Assembly (NCBI GenBank): GCA_002803225.1
Contig: NXFV01000012.1
Span: 1 to 64,000, forward strand
DNA: 64,000 bases
Direction of reading: 5' to 3'
Source: Gamarada debralockiae
Lineage: Eukaryota; Ascomycota; Leotiomycetes; Helotiales; Hyphodiscaceae
The position numbers were made by a program, and so were the translations under genes. This document shows, piece after piece, positions 22,615 to 34,107 of the stretch. Within the stretch, counting starts at the first letter, position 1. Every line of letters starts with the position of its first letter. The notes under the pieces were generated by a model. That model ran no database searches, was not told where the DNA came from, and saw only the letters and a list, made by a program, of their open reading frames with translations.

Positions 22615-24385
22615 ATGTCCTCAACAGATGTCCACATAAACGGGAACGGCGATGCGAACCATGACCATATTCTCCGGCCTCGAGCTGTTAAGCCCTCGAA
22701 TCCAGCTGTACTTCGTGCGATGAGTAATGATAAACTCTTTGCAGCAAATGGCAACAAAGAACTACTGTCACCAGAGACTGGAACCTCGACAGGTCAAACA
22801 AGGTATGGCTTCTTGGAAGTTTTGCATTGGACATAACTAATGATAGCAGTGGCCGTTCAACTCCAATTCCTGCAGATGCGCCGCCCTCTGTTCAATCGAT
22901 ATCATCGGCGCGGAAGCAGCTGCGAGCTGAGCAAAGACGAAGATTATTCCCTACAATCGAATACGCCTCGAGAGTTTCCCACTTCGATCCCAATAGCGAT
23001 TATCGAGATTTTCAGGGGTTCTATATACTCTTCTGGATAGCCCTTACAATTATGGCTGTAACGACGATGCTGCGGAATGTTAAAGATACTGGATATCCTA
23101 TGCGGGTGCAGATTTGGCAACTATTTACAGTCAAGGTGTGGGAATTGGCTTTGGCAGATGCTCTTATGGTTGCAACTACAGCTGTCAGTTTGCCTTTGCA
23201 TAAGCTCTTTAGAAATAGGACTTTGGGGCTGCGCTGGGCTGGCACTGGGATGGCAATACAGAGCATTTATCAAACAGTGTGGTTCGCATTTTGGGTGATG
23301 TGAGTGCTGTCCACTTCCTGCATGCAAGTCCTGAGCTGATTCTCCTCAGTGTACCCTTCCATCGTGACTGGACTTGGACCGCCCAAGTTTTCCTTACCCT
23401 CCATACACTGGTTCTTCTTATGAAGATGCACTCCTACGCCTTCTACAACGGGCACCTCAGCGAAACAGAACGAAGACTCCAAGCTCTAGACAATCCATCA
23501 ACAGCCTCCAAGGCGCCGGCGTATCTGTATCCAAGTGCTGGACATACACCGACTTCAGAGGAGCGAGAATCCGCTCAGAGAGACGCAGACGAGAAATCAA
23601 GCCTAGCGCGTCTTCGCGAAGATCTGGCTATTGAGCTCACCTCTCCCATGGGCTCAGTAACCTATCCCAAGAACCTAACCTGGGCAAACTACGCCGACTA
23701 TCTTTTGTGTCCAACGCTCTGCTACGAGCTTGAGTACCCACGAACAGCAGGAATCGTCTGGACAGAGCTCGGGTACAAGATTCTCGCCGTCTTCGGCGTG
23801 ATCTTCCTTCTGACTATCACATCCGAAGAGTTCATCCTGCCCGTGATGATCGAGTCCGCCTTGCGCCTAGAAACCGTCACCTCCTTCTCAGAGACGGCTT
23901 TGATTCTTGCAGAATCTATCTCCATGCTTCTCTTCCCCTTCATGATCACCTTCCTCCTCGTTTTCCTCGTGATTTTCGAGTACGTCCTCGGCGCCTTCGC
24001 AGAAATCACCTGTTTCGCAGACAGGCACTTCTATTCCGACTGGTGGAACTCCACCGACTGGCTCGAGTTCTCGCGGGAATGGAATATTCCCGTCCATCAC
24101 TTCTTCCGCCGTCACGTCTACTCTGCCTCTCGGCCTCACATTGGACGACCCATGGCAACGTTGATCACTTTTTTGATCAGTGCGATTGGGCATGAGATCG
24201 TGATGGCGTGTATCACGAAGAAGATTAGAGGGTACGGCTTCATTGCGCAGATGAGCCAGCTGCCGATCGTGATGTTGCAGCGAACGAAGTGGATCAAGGG
24301 CAAAAGAGTCCTGAACAATGTATGTTTCTGGTGCTCGATGATTTTGGGACTGAGCATGATGTGTTCTCTCTACGTTCTATGTTGA
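22615..24385 (+). CDS. Sterol O-acyltransferase (ARE1/ARE2-type, MBOAT)
   Basis: Three exons, 22615..22802, 22847..23299 and 23350..24385, join in frame to 558 aa. ATG 22615 has a good context (CAAAATGTC). A cytosolic N-terminus of about 100 residues precedes multiple membrane spans. Diagnostic ACAT/DGAT motifs are HFYSDWWNSTDW, followed by WNIPVHHFFRRHVY and the presumed catalytic His in ISAIGHEIVMA. The enzyme esterifies sterols with acyl-CoA in the ER, feeding lipid droplets. Intron 1 is only 44 bp and ends TAGCAG, offering two acceptors three bases apart. The hydrophilic segment near residues 270-320 is a cytosolic loop. A diacylglycerol acyltransferase role cannot be excluded by sequence alone, but ARE-like features fit better. 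Confidence 0.9.
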
Positions 24386-24711
24386 ATCACTCATTGCATT
24401 TGAAGGATTGTTGGCGAGCATAGTACACCATAGTCACAGATACCCATAGATGATTCGTTGAAATAAGTTTAAAAAGATTCGTTTATTAGTCGCATATCTA
24501 TGTGTAATGTGAACCTGGATCTAAGTACAAGTCCTGTATCCCCGAATCGTTCAATCAAGTTGAAAGATTCGAAACCCTGGATCAAGCCATACCCATCCTC
24601 GAGTCCGTATCATTCGTTCAAATTGAACGATTCCAAAACGCCCCATATCCATGCATATCTATCGCACCCTCAGCCCAATCGCTCATTCGAAACGAAAGTG
24701 TGAAAATCTCT
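24386..24711. other. Convergent intergenic region with imperfect palindromes
   Basis: Between two convergent genes. Two related sequences, near 24549-24570 and 24614-24632, each contain CGTTCAA followed by TTGAA and GATTC. They could form small stem-loops that assist transcript termination; this is only a suggestion. Confidence 0.4.
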
Positions 24712-26472
24712 CTATTCTTCCAAACCCACCAGCCCAAGCCCAATCGCTGGTGCAGCTTGGCTCTTTGAACTCTCACCTTTCAACTTCATCTCCGCATCCC
24801 AGAAGTGCATGAAAGGCGCGCTGTACCCATTCAACTTGCCCATCAAGTCTCGCTCATACTTCTGCGTCTTCCACTTAGGCTCAGGGAAGTTGCCACGTGC
24901 GCAGCTCTCAGGTGCTTGCTCATGGTGAAGATCGCGCGAGTCCCAGTCATACTCCATACGGGCTTCATCATTCTCCGGTGGCGAACGCTTCTTGCTCTTC
25001 TCGAGATGGGGAGAGTGGAAGTAAGGCTTGCCTTCGGAATAGTAGTATCCTTGCGGAGGCTTCTTGTATTTGGCAGGTTCGTAGCGGGCGCAGTTAGGGT
25101 GGCGAGTGACTCTCATCTCAGCCTCATAGAACGCAGCCATAGCAAGCATGTCTTCCGCGTTTGTTCGTTCCGTCACTTCAACTGAATGATCGTCCTTGAC
25201 CTCGTGTCCAGAATCCACAGCACTCTCCTTTCCCTTTCCCTTGATATCCTGCTGAACCTCAACGGTATCATCCCCACCACGTTCCTTCCCCTCGGCCTTA
25301 ACATCCTGCTGGGCCTCAACTGTATCATCCCCACCCCGTTCCTTCATGCCGCCCGGATGATTTTCCTCGACTGCATCACCATCGTCAAAAGACCGACCCC
25401 CATATCCGTTTGTCTCCGGAAGGTCAGCACCAAACTCTCTCTTCCAAATAACTTCCGAAAGTGGGAAATTTTTGTTCTCCTTCCCGAACAGAAGCTTCTT
25501 CCAGTGAGCGACTGAGTGAACGCGTGACTCGATGGGGGCCTTAGGCTCTCCAGTGAAGCCCCTCTTCTTGTTATGCTCTCTCTCCTCGTGTGCGTGCTCA
25601 GCCTTGGTTAGAACCTTTGGCTCCATCCAGCTTCCGTCCTGTTGGAAGCCCCAGATGAGTTCAGGGGAAGCTTCTTTGGCGGGTGCGGGTGCGTTGTCAG
25701 CGGCAGCTTTGTGCGTTTCAAGCGCCCTGGGGGACAGCTTTTTGGCTCGCGTTGAGCTGCGTTCTGGTTCCCGGAGGCCCTTAGGAAGAGTAATCGTCTT
25801 AGGAACGGGAGTGCGGACCTTCTTGGCTGGTGGGGAAGTTGATGGATCGATGGTTTCCGAGACTTTGCGCCTAGGAGGTGCAGCATCCACTTTCTCGATC
25901 TTGCGCTTCTCGGGAGGTCTACCTCTACGCTTGGCTGTAGCGGCCGTGAATGAGTCGTTCAAGTCAAGTGAACGTTTGAGGGTGTACTTCGTGGACTCAA
26001 CTATGATGCCCATTGATGAATTGTTCAACTCGGTTGAGGGATTGGCTTCGATGGTTGTGGACACCTCCTCCTTGGGCAGAACGTTCTTGCGTGGACGACC
26101 CCGCTTCGCGGGAGGCTTGGTGACGGACAACAGCTTCGACAAATAGTTCAGTTGAGTTGAACTTTTGCAAACGGATGCAACGTTGATGCCCGGGAAGACT
26201 GCACCATCATTCGAAGAAGAGCTGCCACCAGAAGCAGCCTTGGAGGTGGGTTTGACCTTACGAGTGGAACGACGCATAGCAGCAGTCTTGCCTTTGGCAG
26301 TAGGAGGAGTAGATGCAGCGATAGGGCTGGAAGAAGCTGGAGCGGCAACGCGAATAGTGTCGGAGTCGGTGCTGAAGGATGCGAAAGAGGGAGAATCAGG
26401 TAATGGAGGCGTACGTGAGAGGGTGCTCAGAGGACTGTCGCCGCCGCTCTCTGGGCGCGTGGGAGATGACAT
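24712..26472 (-). CDS. AT-hook-containing nuclear protein, unknown function
   Basis: Single exon of 586 aa starting at ATG 26472. The N-terminus is rich in Ser, Thr and Pro. Two AT-hook-like cores, KRGRPRKN (about 123-130) and KRRGRPPEKRK (about 181-191), predict binding in the minor groove of AT-rich DNA. Many short basic patches (PPAKKVRTPVPK) would act as nuclear localisation signals. A charged region near residues 375-420 contains two copies of ERGGDDTVE followed by AQQDVK/VQQDIK, an internal duplication. The C-terminal 120 residues are Tyr-, Pro- and Trp-richer and may fold (HLEKSKKRSPPENDEARMEY). I cannot name a family. Disordered chromatin-associated proteins like this are common near housekeeping genes. 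Confidence 0.75.
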   Translation of the reverse strand: MSSPTRPESGGDSPLSTLSRTPPLPDSPSFASFSTDSDTIRVAAPASSSPIAASTPPTAKGKTAAMRRSTRKVKPTSKAASGGSSSSNDGAVFPGINVASVCKSSTQLNYLSKLLSVTKPPAKRGRPRKNVLPKEEVSTTIEANPSTELNNSSMGIIVESTKYTLKRSLDLNDSFTAATAKRRGRPPEKRKIEKVDAAPPRRKVSETIDPSTSPPAKKVRTPVPKTITLPKGLREPERSSTRAKKLSPRALETHKAAADNAPAPAKEASPELIWGFQQDGSWMEPKVLTKAEHAHEEREHNKKRGFTGEPKAPIESRVHSVAHWKKLLFGKENKNFPLSEVIWKREFGADLPETNGYGGRSFDDGDAVEENHPGGMKERGGDDTVEAQQDVKAEGKERGGDDTVEVQQDIKGKGKESAVDSGHEVKDDHSVEVTERTNAEDMLAMAAFYEAEMRVTRHPNCARYEPAKYKKPPQGYYYSEGKPYFHSPHLEKSKKRSPPENDEARMEYDWDSRDLHHEQAPESCARGNFPEPKWKTQKYERDLMGKLNGYSAPFMHFWDAEMKLKGESSKSQAAPAIGLGLVGLEE

Positions 26473-28496
26473 TGTGAAGAGTAGCTGACTTCAGCCCTGT
26501 ATGTGTTTGAAATGTATGTGTATGATTTGTATATGTTGGCGTGAATTCGTGAATGTTCGCAAAATGTGCGCGATGAGGCTCAACTTTGAAGACTTGGAAA
26601 CGAACGTAGTTCAGAAAATAGCGGAGGTGCGAAGGAGAAAACGCAATCTCTACGAAGAGAGAGAAAGCATCTGTAGGTAGCCACAGCGAGAGCTAAATGC
26701 GAATGCTATTGTTGTGATATATTGTGAGTCGATGGGCAATGGGGGACAATACTCGAAGCAGGAGGCTTTTGTTGAGCGTTCTGGACGACCTTCTCGCTTA
26801 GCAAGCCTGATTGGGGAGTAGGGCCCCTTTCACGCTTCACTTGCCTAACTGCTCAGGCTGGAAAACTCCCAACCTCCTCGTTGACAGAGAAGTTGTGCCT
26901 GGTTGAGCGAAAAAAAACTAAATCTCCTCGTTTTTGAGGGCAATATCAATGACTGAAAACTTATCTTGATGAAAAGCTTAATTGAAGAAATAATCTAATT
27001 TCCCTAGTTTAGAGGACTTTGGCCATAAGATGGGTCGCATAGGACTTAAACTGAATATTACGAAGTGAATGATAACTCGATGCTGTGAGTTTGCTGTTAA
27101 TCTGTTCTTTTGACTTTAGGGAGCGAGGTCAGACGAGTGATATCGGAAGCAGGAAAAGAGAAAGTATGAAAAGAGCGACCAGGTAAAGTGATAGCCTTGA
27201 AGTAGATGTCCTTCAAATTGAGGATCTTTAGTTTCCATAATCCGTCAAGTACAAGGAAGAATTCGTCGTAGTTTCGAACACCTTGTGCCCCTCCATCTTC
27301 ATGATAATTCGACGATTCCAGCAGCCCCAAAAATCGCCGTTCGAAAGCGTAACCACTCATGTACACATTCATTTCAACACTTGATTCATGTATTTACGAA
27401 GTATTTACAGCAGGTATCCTCGCATACATCTATGAATGACACTTTTCGTCATTCGCATCGCAATTCAGCCTCGTCCAGACTCCTTCATCACTAGACCAGA
27501 CCGGTCAAGAAATCTAGAACCGCCAAGCAGTCATCCCAGCCACGAACCAAAGGTCGTTCTCCCAGATACTTGAACCTGGAAAGAACAGCTTGGGAATAGT
27601 GTTTAAGACAAGTGCATGCAAAAGGAGAGGGCAAGATCCCCCAGGCATCACCTGGTGCTTGCAATCCAACCGTCCGCAAGACCTCGCGGGGCAATGAAGA
27701 CGTCTGGACGGCAAAGCAAAGCTGCGTGCGATAGCATCCACGAAATTCAAAGCTCAATCTCTCAGACACCTGAGCCTGAAAGGAAGGGCTCAGGGATCTT
27801 TGTTTAATTACGCAGATGTTTAAAGCACGATGAAATTGTGGAGAGCAATGCAAAGGAAAGGGGCAAGATCATCTCATATCATTCAGGGCTATGGCAGCTA
27901 TCATTCATCAACAATCAAGCTATTAAACTCGGTTTATGTTCAATGCTTTCATGATCGTGAGATTCATCAGCGTCGTCATCAACTGCTACTCTTCTCCCTC
28001 ACGTCCCTAGTCTCCACTCAACTACATCCCTCGCCACCCTCACGTTAACATCCTTAGAGTCAAAGCTCAGCGAACATACACTGCTCCACCCACTCCAACC
28101 CCTCAAAGAAATAACCCATCCATCCCATGTATGCCCCCCTTCCCACCCCATATATCCATCCGGAATGAGTGTGCAATGTAAAATACAACAACGAACGTCG
28201 AGCCAAACGCAACACAGCAAAAGAGCGAAAGCCAAGACAATGAAAATGGAAAAATCTCATCCCCACTTCGCACCTCCGCTCCCTCCATGCCATGCTATGC
28301 TATTGGCGATTCGTTCGTAAGAAAAAAACGAGAAAAGAAACTGAGACGGAACCCATCGTAGCTCGTGAGCGTGTTGTCGGTCGTTACTGCCATTGGTTTC
28401 GGTCGTAATACGGTACAAGAATCAAATTAATGTGCAAACTCCACGCCTCCTCCATGCTCTCCCAAAAGTCAACGCAAAAGCAAGGTTCGTGTCCGC
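26473..28496. other. Intergenic region, no confident gene
   Basis: Upstream of the AT-hook gene and downstream of the J-domain gene. Frames of up to 120 codons occur on both strands near 27.1-28.3 kb but have no domain, signal peptide or splice-compatible partners. The stretch probably holds promoter, long untranslated leaders and trailers. Confidence 0.5.
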
Positions 28497-30554
28497 TCAA
28501 GCAGCATAAACTCGTTCACCTCTCGGTGGTGGCGGCGGAGAATAATAATCTCTCACGGTGTGTGGATGATGAGTTGGGTCACTGCCTCTCCGATAAACAT
28601 CATTGTAAATGACATCCTCGGGTCCATATGGGGTCGCATATTTGATTTCCCCAAAAAATGTCCCGCCAGGAGCAGGAGCACCGCCACCTCCACGCGTAGC
28701 ACCCCTGCTGTGACCATGACCTGATTCTCTCGGTGGCATCTTGGGTCTCGCATCACGGATGACAGGTTCGGGAGCTTCAGGTGGCGGCGGATAATACGCT
28801 TGTGAATGGGAGCGAGCTGGTGCCTGGCGAGTTCCGCCACTTCCTGGGCCACGGGCCATGGGAGGACGTTCGCTGGCTCGTGGGTGGCGAGTTGTGCCGT
28901 GTGGTGACTCTGACCGTTCGCGATCACGTGGCGCGTATGGAATCCCATCGTCGATGTTGCGCATTTCTGAGCGATGGGATGTCCGGGATGCTATGGGAAC
29001 GCTCCGGCCATTGTCGATGATGTATCTCGTTGGTTCGGGGGCTTCGCGTCGGCGAGATGGTGGAGGGCTGTGCGAGTGGCGATTTGAGGCATATACTGGA
29101 GAGTCGGATTCGGAATCAGAGGAATAGTCCACTTTCTTCTTTAGGCGGCTTCCCCGCGCAGTACCTCTGTCTGGTTCTCGATCTCCGGATTGGAAGGTTG
29201 CTGCTCGTGGGAGTGGCGGAACGGCTGCATCTTTACTGCGAGGGTAGTCTTGGGTTTTTGACCGACTGGGCTCCTTTCTCGTAGCGAATATGGGTGGTGC
29301 GGATTGGTGTGTCTGAAGAGTAGGCTTCTGCTTCAGTGGTGGAGAAGGTGGTTCAACGATGTACGCATCTCTCGATCGAGACCGGGGTGACTTCTTCTTA
29401 TCCTTCTCTCGCTCTTTTTCCTTACTCAAAGATTTCGGAGCATCCTTACTTCGAGACGTCGGTGGCGTCTCCGAGGTTCTTCTCGAGGTCCGATGGGCAG
29501 AAGATCGTCGAGGAATATCATCATCGCTAGGGGGGTATGCTACTGGCGCCTGAGGAGGGACAGCATATCTGATATTGTACTTCATTTCCGGCCCACCAAA
29601 CGTCTCCGCTCTTTGCGGCGGTCTTGGGTGGAACTCTTCGGCTGGAGCTACTTTTCGGCGTGCGGCTTGCATGTATTGTGCAGCGAACTCCTTATGGTCA
29701 TCCCATTTCGATGTAAGAGGTGCTTGTCGAGTCGCCTCCGTTTTTCGAGCAGCTTCTCGTGCAGCCTCAGCTCGAGCATCTTCATTTCGTATCCTAATCT
29801 CCTCCTCCATGCGATGTCTCTCCTGTCTTGCCTTTTCCTTTGATCGCGCAGCCCGATGATCATCAGAATCATCTTCCTCGACATAAGCAGCCCGACTGCT
29901 GTACTTCTCCTCAGCGCCTCTCTTCTTCTCCTTATCGCTCCGCTTCTTCTTCTCCCCGTGCGCAGCCCGCTTGCTCTCCTTCTCCCATTTCGCTCTCGCT
30001 CTCTCATCTTCCTCATGTCTCCTCATGTCTCGTGTTCTATCCTCGTCCCTCGTTCTCGATTTTCGATCTCGATCCGCAGACTCGTAACTCGCCGACTTCT
30101 TGGGATGTCTCATCGGCTCATACGCAACGTCCTCGTATGAATTCGGGCGCTGCTGTTGGGGATAAACCTTCGTCGTTTCTCTCGGCATCGGTTTCGGTGG
30201 AGGTCGAGTATATGTCGTGTACGTCGTAGCTCGAGGCTCTGCAGTCTTGACTTCGTACTCGAAGGGATTACTCCTAGGCGTCGGATTGCCTCTCCCCATC
30301 TCCTTCCTCAACGCATATAACTTGACCTGCTCGTCATATTGTAACCGGCGATTGTCGTCACTGAGAATTTCGTACGCTTGTTGCACTTTCTGGAACTCAT
30401 CCTGCTTGATAGCTTTCAGAGCGGTGTCCTGCACCTTATCCGGATGGCACTTCAGCACCAGCTTCCGATGAGCGCTTCGAATCTCCGACAGCTTTGCATC
30501 CTTTGATACACCAAGCAATTTGTAGGGATCGGGAGGCAATTCGTCGAAAGCCAT
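28497..30554 (-). CDS. J-domain (DnaJ/Hsp40) protein with long disordered tail
   Basis: Single exon of 685 aa from ATG 30554. Residues about 8-76 are a J-domain: PDPYKLLGVSKDAKLSEIRS, the HPD motif inside KCHPDKVQD (37-39), and FQKVQQAYEILSD. J-domains stimulate Hsp70 ATPase. No Gly/Phe region or zinc finger follows, so this is a class-III (type C) J-protein. The remaining 600 residues are highly charged and low complexity, with Arg/Glu/Lys coiled-coil-like stretches (RKSRTRDEDRTRDMRRHEED) and many Pro/Arg/Ser segments. Such proteins are typical of Pezizomycotina, and their clients are unknown. RS-like and RGG-like bits hint at nuclear or RNA association, an inference only. Confidence 0.85.
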   Translation of the reverse strand: MAFDELPPDPYKLLGVSKDAKLSEIRSAHRKLVLKCHPDKVQDTALKAIKQDEFQKVQQAYEILSDDNRRLQYDEQVKLYALRKEMGRGNPTPRSNPFEYEVKTAEPRATTYTTYTRPPPKPMPRETTKVYPQQQRPNSYEDVAYEPMRHPKKSASYESADRDRKSRTRDEDRTRDMRRHEEDERARAKWEKESKRAAHGEKKKRSDKEKKRGAEEKYSSRAAYVEEDDSDDHRAARSKEKARQERHRMEEEIRIRNEDARAEAAREAARKTEATRQAPLTSKWDDHKEFAAQYMQAARRKVAPAEEFHPRPPQRAETFGGPEMKYNIRYAVPPQAPVAYPPSDDDIPRRSSAHRTSRRTSETPPTSRSKDAPKSLSKEKEREKDKKKSPRSRSRDAYIVEPPSPPLKQKPTLQTHQSAPPIFATRKEPSRSKTQDYPRSKDAAVPPLPRAATFQSGDREPDRGTARGSRLKKKVDYSSDSESDSPVYASNRHSHSPPPSRRREAPEPTRYIIDNGRSVPIASRTSHRSEMRNIDDGIPYAPRDRERSESPHGTTRHPRASERPPMARGPGSGGTRQAPARSHSQAYYPPPPEAPEPVIRDARPKMPPRESGHGHSRGATRGGGGAPAPGGTFFGEIKYATPYGPEDVIYNDVYRRGSDPTHHPHTVRDYYSPPPPPRGERVYAA

Positions 30555-33500
30555 TATGTGATTAATGAAAGGTTGATCTAAGGGGGGAGGGGTGGCGATC
30601 AGTAAGTGTTGTCGAGGTTGCTTGCTCGACGTCCTGCGAGTTGGTACCCAAAGAATCTATCGCATGGTAACAGATCGCAGCGGTGAGGAATTGGACGTCG
30701 AAATGACCCACGTTTCGATTGATGCGATGCGATGCAATGCAATGCTCAGTATGGCATGTATGTGTTCATGTAAAGGAGTGAAATGTACTGAGAGAGAGAA
30801 AAGGTGAATGGTTTTATCGCGCAGAAGCGGGATGGCGATGTTCCTGGATTGATTGAAGGCCGCTGCCAATCGAGAAGTATGAGGTCACGGGTCTTTCCTT
30901 AGCGAGGCGAGAGAGGGATGTTGATTCGTTGAGAGGTCTGAAATCTTTGGTGTCAGTTTATCAGCAGGCCGCAGTCAAATCTTCGTAAGCTAGATTGCCA
31001 CTTACAAATTTGCCTTCAAATGCAAATGCAACGTCGGAACTGAAATTCACAAAAAGCAAATAAGGGGAAGATTCCAGAGGAAAGGGATAGATCGGATCGA
31101 GGGGCCAGAGCCTCGAGTTGGGGGAAGCTTGGATTTCCAAACGACCAGAAGGAGGCGGTGAAGTCCTGTGAACGATTCGCGAGCCTGGCTTCGTCGCGCG
31201 TATCCTAATGCCTGTTGTGCTGTTGGGAATCGTTCTGTGCTTGGCTCTTCTCGAAGTGTCCAGCCTTGGACTCGAAACCTTGGATTACGCGGTATATGGA
31301 ATTATTGGTACGGCAACGGTAGAAGCAGGGCGAATTTGATGCGCAAGAAGTGACAGATTTATCGTCGTGGACAGTTGATACCGGGCAACTTGGAGATGAT
31401 CTTGATAGAAGTCGGGCCCTGCCTGATGACTCGTGATGAAAGCTGAAATATGGATCGAGAAGGATTCGAGAGGAATTCGAAGGACACGATGGTCTGCGAG
31501 ATTTCGGGGGAGCCTGACCAGAACGTTGCAAAAACTGATGTAAAGCTTCAGAAGACAATCTCAGCGCGCCTCACAGATAAATGGGTAACCTGAGCGAGTA
31601 AGTGCTGAAATAAATGAGCCGGCCGATGTCAGCGCGCAGGTTGCGATATCCGACTTTCCTTTTGGATACCAATGAGTTTCGTCCGAAGTAGCTGAGTTGG
31701 CTGAAGACTACTGGATCTCACATAAAATCCACTCACGCATCGAGAAGGCAGACCAACATCACTACTTATCGAGGGCGGACATCCAAACCAAGTAAATAAC
31801 ACCACTCTTTTGCGTGCTCGGGTCAGATCACAGTAGTCAAGGTAGGACGCGCACCAAGAGGCCCAAGGATTGTTATTGGCGGAGGACAGCCAGTCAGGGC
31901 ACGATGAGGTCTTTTTGTGGAGAGTCGTGGTGGTCTCATGCACCTCGTCCATTTTTGCGCTGCCATGATTAACGCACTACTTACTCACTACAAATGGCAT
32001 AGATCCGTTTTCTATCACTGTGAACCGTAACTTTGTTGCCGCCGGTGCGACCCTTTTCATAAAAATCTAGCAGCCTCAATTGTGATATCTATGTGATGAG
32101 ATCAATGTATGGCGGCCGGCAAATATACCAGCACACCCTCCATTTCTCAGCCCCTCGAAGGGCGATGGGACGAGGCCCTACCAAGAGCAGCGATATCCTG
32201 GATAACGCATTCAGGCCCAACCTCCTCTTCCCCGTCCAGTGAGATGGTGGTGGTGATTTAAATGGCTGCCTTTCTCACCACCAGCGTCTACATGTTCCTG
32301 ACTCTCCAATCGGCAGACCTCTCCTTCGCCGATGTTCCGGCCCTTCCACCAGTTCCATTCTGCGGTGAAGGCTTCTTCTGCAAGCCTTTTTCAGCATCAC
32401 TTGCATTTGACCTTGCGTTATGGAACGTGCCGCTTTCCCTACCGGCGAATCTAAAAGCTAGCTGTCTGTAACGCAACCCGCATCGAATTGCTGTTGACAA
32501 CGGACGAACCGTCAGGACACAAAACTCTGTCTCGTGAGTGATTTGTAGGTACTGACGAATCTACTCGACTCGAGCTGCTTATCCAACGATCAAGCTATTC
32601 AAAATCCAGCAAGCACTCTGTATCACCCAAAACCCATCCCATCCAAGAACTCACCTCACCCCCAAATCTGCGCACTTCGTAACAAGACTACTGTACTTCA
32701 CCTTCTGTACGGCAGATCCTCTCCTCATTGCCAAACGCGGGAGCATCTCTCAAATCCGCCATGCACCAGTCCTTTATCGGCATCCCGCACTCACGCACTG
32801 GTCCCCGCTATCCGTTCAGGGCCTCAGATGCACGAATGCGGGGCAAAGTTTCAGGCCGAACCCACTGTGTCCACTTGTCGCCTTCTGTGTCGAGGGCATG
32901 ACCTCTCTCTCCTTAGATCTCCTGTCCAACCACTAAAATACAAACATTGAGTGGGGGAACTGGGTCAGATCGGAGGCCTGACGGGGTCTCTCCTTTGCCG
33001 TGAGCTCTCTCTCCTTGATGTAGCTTCCAAATCCTGCGATGCTGCCTCTCGCAGCTCCAGGCCACAAACATCGAAGATCCAGTTCTCCTGAACTCGAAAT
33101 CCAAGGAAGTCCCAGAAAGTGCCTGCATGGTCCCAGCGCACAGAATTTCCAGTTATTGGGTCTCATCACGGCGCTTTGCAACGTGGCTGGCCTGTGAGGT
33201 AAGTGAGGTGCGTGAGGTGCGGGGTCGTGTGTGGCTCGAGAGCAAGACAGACGAGGCTCTCGATGTCGTGTCACCCAAGCCTTCCCAATCATGAAATTGA
33301 AAAGGCTGGAGAAATCCGAAGCTCGTTTTGCAGCTGAAGAGATACTCCGAGTTTCTCATCGTGCGCGTTTCAGCTGCTTGGGGCTCAAAGTTGAGCATCG
33401 ATAAGAGATTGTCATGTGATTGAACACGTGCGATTCACGTTGTGAGTCACTAGAAGATGTATTCAAAGTCGATTGAATCGAGAACACTGGTGGTTTATAA

Positions 33501-34107
33501 GTGCATCATGATAAAGCTGTAGCCTTTCTATAGATATATACTCCTCATAAAATAGACTATTTTCTTCACCCACTTTGCATTCCGATTCCGTCTCACTTTC
33601 ACAACTTCTCTATTCCGAAAGCAACAAGAAGCCTTGAGACTTTGCGAGCGCAGCAACAATACATTCAAGATAAACACACGGGATTATATTCCAAGGTGAA
33701 GCGTTCGCAATGCCAAATTTTTATGGCTCGTGGCCTTCGGCAGCGACTGTTGGCTTCCTCCTTCCCTCCCTTGCAGTCAGAGTTGAAGTGTCGTCCTCTT
33801 TGTACCTCCTCAGGCTGGTATGCCCCACCCAGAGAATCATTCATAAAATCCGTACTATTAGCGATCACCGATACCTCCTCTCCAGCCCTCGTGTGGCCCA
33901 ATTTACATATATGCCGCTTACACTTCTCGTGATGGTTCAGAGAAAATGGCAAGACAGTATCAATATGCGTCTTCTCATAGTAAAAGATCTCCTTCGCAGT
34001 CTGAGAACGGTGATCATGGCAATCACAGAAGTCTCTGTTCGCCTCCTCTTCATCCCCGCCATCATACTTCTTAGACAAAGTCTCGTAGTGCGAATCAGTC
34101 TGCCCTA
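30555..34107. other. Long gene-poor region
   Basis: About 3.5 kb with scattered frames of 60-120 codons on both strands, none showing a domain, coherent exons or a secretion signal. The GC content is normal here, unlike the AT-rich islands, so it looks like ordinary intergenic DNA with perhaps an unrecognised small gene or non-coding RNA near 31.1-33.4 kb. Confidence 0.45.

Noticed and set aside
24540..24640. CRISPR-like or regulatory direct repeats
   Set aside because: Only two imperfect copies of a short palindromic sequence in a fungal intergenic region; not an array.
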